Of a stretch of DNA of 6,882 nt, positions 1 through 4,445 are shown one piece after another. This DNA comes from Opitutaceae bacterium. Its GTDB lineage: Bacteria; Verrucomicrobiota; Verrucomicrobiia; Opitutales; Opitutaceae. Positions within the stretch are counted from its first letter, which is position 1. The number at the start of each line of letters is the position of its first letter. The position numbers and the translations under genes were made by a program. Location: assembly GCA_029979145.1 (NCBI GenBank), contig JAPOIC010000105.1:1-6882 (forward strand), written 5' to 3'. Below the pieces are notes generated by a model. The model was not told where the DNA came from. It searched no databases and saw only the letters and a list, made by a program, of their open reading frames with translations.

Positions 1-270
1 CTCGTGCGCCGCTCATTCTTCCACAACGGCACCAGCCTCTACGAAATGAACCTGAGTGGCGCCAACCGCTACCACGTGGTGAGTAAGGTCACCCGCTCCG
101 TTCAGCCCCTCGACTCCGAATCCACCGAGGAATTGCGCGCCGCCGTGCAACGCATCGAGGCGCGCCTTCGCAGCGAGGGCTTCACGAACGTCACGCACGT
201 CGTGGAGTTTTTCGCCGAAAGCGCCAACCCGGCGACCACGCGCTCCCAATCGGGCGTGAACGCATCCTAA
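1..270 (+). CDS. Unidentified protein, C-terminal part only (5' end outside window)
   Basis: The reading frame is open from the first base and ends at TAA (268-270), showing the last 89 residues. A GTG at position 4 could serve as a start, but there is no room to see a ribosome binding site and the frame is open at base 1, so I treat this as the 3' end of a longer gene. Third codon positions are mostly G or C, as in the real genes nearby, and a strong terminator follows 23 bases downstream; both argue that it is coding. The fragment begins with a probable beta-strand-rich stretch containing HNGTSLYEM, then an amphipathic helix rich in Glu and Arg (about residues 40-60), then a likely strand (VTHVVEFFAE) and a disordered Ser/Thr-rich tail. 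There are no membrane segments or Cys motifs. I do not recognise the family and assign no function. Confidence 0.65.
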   Translation, partial: LVRRSFFHNGTSLYEMNLSGANRYHVVSKVTRSVQPLDSESTEELRAAVQRIEARLRSEGFTNVTHVVEFFAESANPATTRSQSGVNAS

Positions 271-293
271 GCTCTCGGCAAACCAAGCCTTCG

Positions 294-320
294 AGCGCGG
301 TCGATTGACCGAGCTTTTTT
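294..320 (+). terminator. Intrinsic terminator after the left-edge gene
   Basis: A hairpin with a 5-bp core stem (CGGTC / GACCG, loop GATT) continues across one G-A mismatch into a further 3 bp (AGC / GCT) and runs directly into six T residues. It lies 23 bases after the plus-strand stop codon, so it ends that transcript. This is the canonical Rho-independent form on the plus strand. Confidence 0.8.
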
Positions 321-384
321 GTGCCCGCAAACCGCCGACGCACGAGCACCGCCACGCAGAGACTCACCGAACAACCCAGAAACC

Positions 385-414
385 CCAGGAAACCAGTTCT
401 TCTTGGTTTCCTGG
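385..414 (-). terminator. Probable terminator hairpin downstream of the superoxide dismutase gene
   Basis: A perfect 11-bp inverted repeat (CCAGGAAACCA / TGGTTTCCTGG) surrounds an 8-base loop, 17 bases beyond the dismutase stop codon. On the minus strand it is followed by GGTTTCTGGGTTGTT, a broken rather than continuous T-run, so it is not a textbook intrinsic terminator. On the plus strand no T-run follows at all. Position and stem strength still make it the best candidate for the 3' end of the minus-strand transcript. It could instead protect the mRNA 3' end or help block read-through between the converging genes. Confidence 0.5.
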
Positions 415-431
415 CCTCCGAAAATTGCGAT

Positions 432-1178
432 TCAGACGGCCGCGCGGAAATGTTCGCCCACCACGGTCCAATTCACCAGCGACCAAAAAGCCTCGATGTA
501 GGAAGCTCGGCGGTTCTGATAGTTGAGGTAATACGCATGCTCCCAGACGTCGAGGCCGAGCAACGGCGTGAGCCCGTCACTGAGCGGTGAATCTTGGTTG
601 GCCGTGGAATGCACCACCAAGCCCTGAGGCCCGGCACTGAGCCAAGCCCAGCCACTGCCGAAACGCGTGGATGCCGCCTTGGCAAATTGAGCTTGGAATT
701 CGGATAAGGTGCCAAAGTCGCGCGCCAGTGCCGATGCCAAAGCCCCTGAGGGCTCGCGGCGTCCACCGGGCTGCAGCACGCGCCAAAACAGGGAGTGGTT
801 GGCGTGCCCGCCCACATTGTTGCGCACCGCCTCGCGGATCCCTGCCGGAACCTCCGAGAGCCGGCGCAGCAGCGTTTCTGCGCTCCACGCCTGCAACTCG
901 GAGTGGTCGGCCAGCGCCATGTTGGCGTTGTTCACATAGCCTTGGTGATGCTTGCCGTGGTGAATTTCCATCGTGCGGGCATCAATTGCCGGCTCCAAGG
1001 CACCCAAGGCAAAACCGAGTGGTGGAAGCGCAAAGGGTTGTGGCAACTCGCCTGCGACCGCCACCGCACCCGCCTCCTCCGCCGCAGCGGCAGTGAACAG
1101 CCCCAGCCCGGCCAACGTGGCGCCGGCGCCGAGGGTCTTGATCATCGTCCTGCGGGAAAGCGTGCCGTTTTTATCCAT
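432..1178 (-). CDS. Mn-type superoxide dismutase with twin-arginine (Tat) export signal
   Basis: This enzyme dismutates superoxide to oxygen and hydrogen peroxide. The 248 residues match the Fe/Mn superoxide dismutase family end to end. The metal ligands line up with E. coli SodA: H73 in MEIHHGKHH, H128 in GGHANHSLFW, D210 and H214 in LDVWEH; Y81 is the active-site tyrosine. Q195 in STANQDSPL and the GGH motif mark the Mn rather than the Fe subtype. Residues 1 to about 34 form a Tat signal: SRRTMIK (8-14), a hydrophobic Ala/Gly/Leu stretch, then AAAA, with likely cleavage near 33-34. An Ala/Pro-rich linker of about 15 residues precedes the catalytic domain. The mature enzyme would therefore act outside the cytoplasm, folded and metal-loaded before export. 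The ATG at 1178 is well fixed: an in-frame TAG lies three codons upstream, and the next Met (residue 12) would destroy the twin-arginine motif. No good Shine-Dalgarno is seen. It lies 48 bases after gatB on the same strand, so it is either the last gene of that operon or separately transcribed. The choice between the sodA and sodB names is left open because of the export signal. Confidence 0.95.
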   Translation of the reverse strand: MDKNGTLSRRTMIKTLGAGATLAGLGLFTAAAAEEAGAVAVAGELPQPFALPPLGFALGALEPAIDARTMEIHHGKHHQGYVNNANMALADHSELQAWSAETLLRRLSEVPAGIREAVRNNVGGHANHSLFWRVLQPGGRREPSGALASALARDFGTLSEFQAQFAKAASTRFGSGWAWLSAGPQGLVVHSTANQDSPLSDGLTPLLGLDVWEHAYYLNYQNRRASYIEAFWSLVNWTVVGEHFRAAV

Positions 1179-1226
1179 GCCGGCAGGCTAGGATGAATCG
1201 CACGGACCGCAAGGCCAGGCGGACAA

Positions 1227-2687
1227 TTAGCCCTCCGCCAACAACCGGCGCAGCGTCTCGTCGACCAGCTTCGGATTCGCCTTCCCGCGGGATGCCTTCA
1301 TCACGGGTCCCTTGAGGCCATTGATGGCGCTTTCCTTGCCGGCGCGGAACTCGTCGGCCGCCTTCGTATTACCGGCGATGGCGTCGCGGCACCACTGCTC
1401 CAATTCGTTGCTGTCGGCCGGCTGGGCCTTGAGCCCCTTGCGCTCAGCCACCACGCCGGGCAGTTCGCCGCTGGCAAACATTTCGGCGAAAACATCCTTC
1501 GCCGCTGGGCTGAACAGTTCGCCCTTTTCAATCATCGCCACGAGCTCGGCCACGTGCGCCGGGCTCACCTTTGAGTCCGCCAGGGCCACGCCCGCCGCCT
1601 TCAGCTCGCGCAGCAGGTCATTGATGATCCAATTGCCCACGGCCTGCACCCGAGCCTGACCAGCCGCCGCCACGCACTGCTCGAAAAAGTCCGCCAGCGC
1701 CTGATCCCACACCAGCACCGACGTGAGCGTGTAGGGCAGATTGAGGATTTCGAAAAACCGCCGCTGACGGTCAAAAGGCAGCTCGGCACACTCGGCGCGC
1801 AACCGCTCTTTCCAAGCCGCATCCACTCGCACCGGCATGAGGTCCGGATCGGGGAAATAGCGATAATCGTGGGCCATTTCCTTGCTGCGAAGCGACTGCG
1901 AGGCGCCAGTCATGCCGTCATAATCCCGCGTTTCCTGCACGATGGTGCCGCCAGCCGTCAGGACCGCGATCTGGCGCTTGATCTCGTGATCGATGCCATC
2001 GCGCACATAGGAAATGGAATTGAGGTTCTTGAGCTCCACCTTGGTGCCGAGCGTGGTCGTGCCCACGGGACGGACCGAGATGTTGGCATCGCATCGCATC
2101 TGGCCCTTCTCCATGTCGCAGTCGGAGATGTTGCCCTGCACCATGATCGCGCGGAGAGCGGTGAGGTAGGCGTAGGCTTCTTCGCCGCTCGTCAGGGCCG
2201 GCTCCGAGACAATCTCCATCAGCGGTGTGCCCGCGCGGTTGTAATCGACGAGCGAGTCGTGCGCCCCGTGGTCGAGCTTGCCCACATCCTCTTCGAGGTG
2301 AATGCGCGTGAGCGGGATGACCTTGTGCTCGCCCATGACGTTGCGCGAAGGCCCGGGCAATTCGATCTCCACTCCCCCACCCGCGCAGATCGGCTGGTCG
2401 TATTGCGAGATTTGGTAGTTCTTCGGTGAGTCGGGATAAAAGTAGTTTTTCCGGTCCCATTTGCAGACCGCGGCGATCTCACAACCGAGCAGGAGACCCG
2501 CCTTGATCACGGCATCGAGTGCCTTTTTGTTCATCACCGGTAGCGCCCCGGGCAGAGCCAACACTACCGGATCGGTCAGGGTGTTTTCTGAGTGACCGTA
2601 GCCGGCCGCCACACGGGTAAACATCTTGGACTGCGTGCGAATCTGCACGTGCACCTCGAGTCCGATCACTGCTTCGTATTGGGCCAT
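1227..2687 (-). CDS. gatB: Asp-tRNA(Asn)/Glu-tRNA(Gln) amidotransferase subunit B
   Basis: GatB is the tRNA-binding and kinase subunit of GatCAB. It phosphorylates the side chain of the mischarged Glu-tRNA(Gln) or Asp-tRNA(Asn), which is then amidated with ammonia delivered from GatA. The 486 residues are the normal full length. Family landmarks appear in order: GLEVHVQ (9-15), SPKNYQISQYDQPI (87-100), LEED (131-134), DYNRAGTPLMEIVSEP (148-163), RCDANISVRP (198-207), KVELKNLNS (216-224) and HDYRYFPDPDLMP (273-285), which make up the catalytic cradle. From about residue 295 comes the helical region, and the C-terminal YqeY-like tRNA-binding tail ends with KGPVMKASRGKANP. The ATG is 5 bases after the gatA stop and no Shine-Dalgarno is visible before it, so translation is probably coupled to gatA. 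Which of the two tRNAs is used cannot be read from this sequence. Confidence 0.98.
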   Translation of the reverse strand: MAQYEAVIGLEVHVQIRTQSKMFTRVAAGYGHSENTLTDPVVLALPGALPVMNKKALDAVIKAGLLLGCEIAAVCKWDRKNYFYPDSPKNYQISQYDQPICAGGGVEIELPGPSRNVMGEHKVIPLTRIHLEEDVGKLDHGAHDSLVDYNRAGTPLMEIVSEPALTSGEEAYAYLTALRAIMVQGNISDCDMEKGQMRCDANISVRPVGTTTLGTKVELKNLNSISYVRDGIDHEIKRQIAVLTAGGTIVQETRDYDGMTGASQSLRSKEMAHDYRYFPDPDLMPVRVDAAWKERLRAECAELPFDRQRRFFEILNLPYTLTSVLVWDQALADFFEQCVAAAGQARVQAVGNWIINDLLRELKAAGVALADSKVSPAHVAELVAMIEKGELFSPAAKDVFAEMFASGELPGVVAERKGLKAQPADSNELEQWCRDAIAGNTKAADEFRAGKESAINGLKGPVMKASRGKANPKLVDETLRRLLAEG

Positions 2688-2692
2688 GTGGA

Positions 2693-4156
2693 TCAGAGTT
2701 GGGGGTGACGTTGGTGCCAGTCGTGACCGCGCTCATAGGCGGCGGCAATGGCGAGCAATTCCGCCTCGGCAAACGGCTGTCCGATGAGCTGGAGGCCGAT
2801 GGGTAAACCCGCGGACGAAAATCCGCACGGCAAACTGATGGCCGGCAGCCCGGCGAGGTTTACCCCGATTGTGTAGATGTCGCAGAGGTATAGCGCGAGC
2901 GGGTCGGCCTTGGCCCCGCGCCTGAACGCCGGCGTGGGCGACGTGGGCGTTATCAGCGCATCCACCTGTTGGTAGGCACTGAGAAAATCCTGGCGGATCA
3001 AGGTGCGGACCTTTTGCGCGCGCAGGTAATACGCATCGTAGTAACCGCTCGAAAGCACGTAGGTGCCGAGGATGATCCGACGCTTCACCTCCTCGCCGAA
3101 GCCTTCGGCGCGCGACTGGAAATAGAGGTCCACGACATCAGAGGCCTGCCTCGAGCGATGCCCGTAGCGAATGCCGTCGTAGCGCGCCAAATTCGAGGAT
3201 GCCTCGGCGGTCGCGATGACGTAATAGGCATCAAGGCAATACTCGGTGTGCGGCAGCGACACCTCGACGATTTCGCAGCCTTGTTCGCGATAGTAAGCAA
3301 TCGCCTGCTCCACCGCCGCGCCCACCTCGGGGTCGAGGCCCTCACCAAAATACTCCTTCGGGATGCCGAGCTTCCACGGACCGCGCTTGTTCGTCAGCGC
3401 CGCGCGATAATCCGGAATCTCCGTCTTGAACGAAGTCGAGTCGCGCTCGTCGTGGCCGGCGATCGCCTGCAGCATCAGGGCCGCATCCTCGACCGTGCGC
3501 GTGAAGGGACCAATTTGATCCAGCGAGGACGCAAACGCGATCAGGCCGTAGCGCGAAACCAGTCCATAGGTCGGTTTCAAGCACACCACGCCGCACAGGG
3601 ACGACGGTTGACGAATTGACCCGCCGGTATCGGAACCCAACGTCGCTATGGCCTCGCCCGCCGCCAGCGCAGCGGCACTGCCGCCCGACGAACCGCCCGG
3701 GACACAGCTCAAATCCCACGGATTGGCCGTCGGCTGCGTGGCCGAATTCTCCGTCGACGAACCCATGGCAAACTCGTCGAGGTTCAGACGCCCCCACAGC
3801 ACTGCGCCGGCGGACTTCAGGCGTTGCGTGACCGTCGCATCATAGGGCGACACAAAGTTCGCCAGCATGCGGCTGGAAGCCGTCAAAAGCTGATCCCGCA
3901 CCGCGATCACATCCTTCAGGCCAATCGGAATGCCGTCGAGCGACCCCAAGGCCTGCCCCGCGGCACGACGCGCGTCAGACGCCTCGGCCTGACGCAACGC
4001 GTCCGCCTCGTCGCGCGAATTGAATGCACCCACCCTCGGCTCCACGGCGCTGGTCCGGGCCAACACGGCTTGCGTCAACGCCACGCTGGTGAGTTCGCCC
4101 CGGCCCAGGCGCGCCGACAGTTCGGCAATGGTTTGATAATGCAGCTCGGCGCTCAT
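2693..4156 (-). CDS. gatA: Asp-tRNA(Asn)/Glu-tRNA(Gln) amidotransferase subunit A (glutaminase)
   Basis: GatA hydrolyses glutamine and passes the ammonia to GatB. It belongs to the amidase-signature family, and the Lys/cis-Ser/Ser triad is complete: K81 (in IGLKDV), S156 (in PGGSSGGSAAA) and S180 (in GSDTGGSIRQP), with spacings of 75 and 24 as in the known GatA of Staphylococcus aureus. The GatA-specific segments MGSSTENSA (131-139), KPTYGLVSRYG (194-204), GTYVLSSGYYDAYY (364-377) and DIYTIGVNLAGLPAISLP (from 426) separate it from general amidases. R359/R360 and D426 fall about where the glutamine-binding Arg and Asp lie in GatA. At 487 residues it is of normal length. The start is supported by a GGAG Shine-Dalgarno inside the end of gatC, 5 bases before the ATG. 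The gap to gatC is 2 bases and to gatB 5 bases. Confidence 0.98.
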   Translation of the reverse strand: MSAELHYQTIAELSARLGRGELTSVALTQAVLARTSAVEPRVGAFNSRDEADALRQAEASDARRAAGQALGSLDGIPIGLKDVIAVRDQLLTASSRMLANFVSPYDATVTQRLKSAGAVLWGRLNLDEFAMGSSTENSATQPTANPWDLSCVPGGSSGGSAAALAAGEAIATLGSDTGGSIRQPSSLCGVVCLKPTYGLVSRYGLIAFASSLDQIGPFTRTVEDAALMLQAIAGHDERDSTSFKTEIPDYRAALTNKRGPWKLGIPKEYFGEGLDPEVGAAVEQAIAYYREQGCEIVEVSLPHTEYCLDAYYVIATAEASSNLARYDGIRYGHRSRQASDVVDLYFQSRAEGFGEEVKRRIILGTYVLSSGYYDAYYLRAQKVRTLIRQDFLSAYQQVDALITPTSPTPAFRRGAKADPLALYLCDIYTIGVNLAGLPAISLPCGFSSAGLPIGLQLIGQPFAEAELLAIAAAYERGHDWHQRHPQL

Positions 4157-4158
4157 CT

Positions 4159-4443
4159 TTACTCCACGACCTTTGGCACGGCCACCATCTGGTCCCGTTG
4201 GGCCGGCGCATTGCGCAACGCGTCGGTCACCGACAGACCTGCCCGCGCCAAATCCTCCTGCCAGACGTTATCCAGCGGAAAGGCATGCGCAGTCGGCTCC
4301 ACGCCGGAAACGTCGACCTGCTCCAGCTGCCGGATATGTTGCAGCACGTCGCCGAGCTGGCGGGCGAACTTGGCTTTTTCTTCCGGCGTGAGCGCGATTC
4401 GCGCCAGCTGCGCCACCCGATCGATGTCGATTTCTTCCGCCAT
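4159..4443 (-). CDS. gatC: Asp-tRNA(Asn)/Glu-tRNA(Gln) amidotransferase subunit C
   Basis: GatC is the small subunit that wraps around the GatA-GatB interface and stabilises the heterotrimer. The 94 residues are typical of the family. The N-terminal helix carries the signature VAQLARIALTPEE (10-22), followed by the helix FARQLGDVLQHIRQL, then the loop segment with PTAHAFPLDNVWQED, which packs on GatA, and the characteristic C-terminal VPKVVE. Its ATG follows the pheT stop by 2 bases and its TAA precedes the gatA ATG by 2 bases. No Shine-Dalgarno stands out before the start, which points to translational coupling with pheT. The match and the gatA neighbour leave little doubt. Confidence 0.97.
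   Translation of the reverse strand: MAEEIDIDRVAQLARIALTPEEKAKFARQLGDVLQHIRQLEQVDVSGVEPTAHAFPLDNVWQEDLARAGLSVTDALRNAPAQRDQMVAVPKVVE
4162..4165 (-). promoter_or_regulatory. Shine-Dalgarno (GGAG) of gatA
   Basis: GGAG lies 5 bases before the gatA ATG and overlaps the last sense codon and stop of gatC (GTGGAGTAAAG). It is the only strong ribosome binding site visible at a junction in this operon; gatC and gatB lack an obvious one. Confidence 0.55.
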
Positions 4444-4445
4444 GA

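Noticed and set aside
13..330. A 105-codon minus-strand frame opposite the left-edge gene
   Set aside because: The plus-strand frame has the GC-rich third positions and a terminator after it; this one would read through that terminator region and has low-complexity Ala/Gly/Val content.
305..590. Small plus-strand frames between the converging genes
   Set aside because: They overlap the terminator hairpins and the end of the dismutase gene, are rich in Arg and Pro, and have no ribosome binding site.
1190..1220. Possible minus-strand promoter (TTGCGG, 16 bases, TAGCCT) before the dismutase
   Set aside because: The -10 match is poor and the -35 only partial; such matches occur by chance.
1205..1224. 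CCGC/GCGG stem as a terminator after gatB
   Set aside because: It has only 4 bp with an 8-base loop and no T-run on the minus strand.
1869..2429. A 186-codon plus-strand frame opposite gatB
   Set aside because: It is antisense to the catalytic region of gatB, has a composition typical of mirror frames (rich in His, Arg and Val) and no motif.
2969..3619. A 216-codon plus-strand frame opposite gatA
   Set aside because: It is a mirror frame of the conserved amidase gene with no domain of its own.
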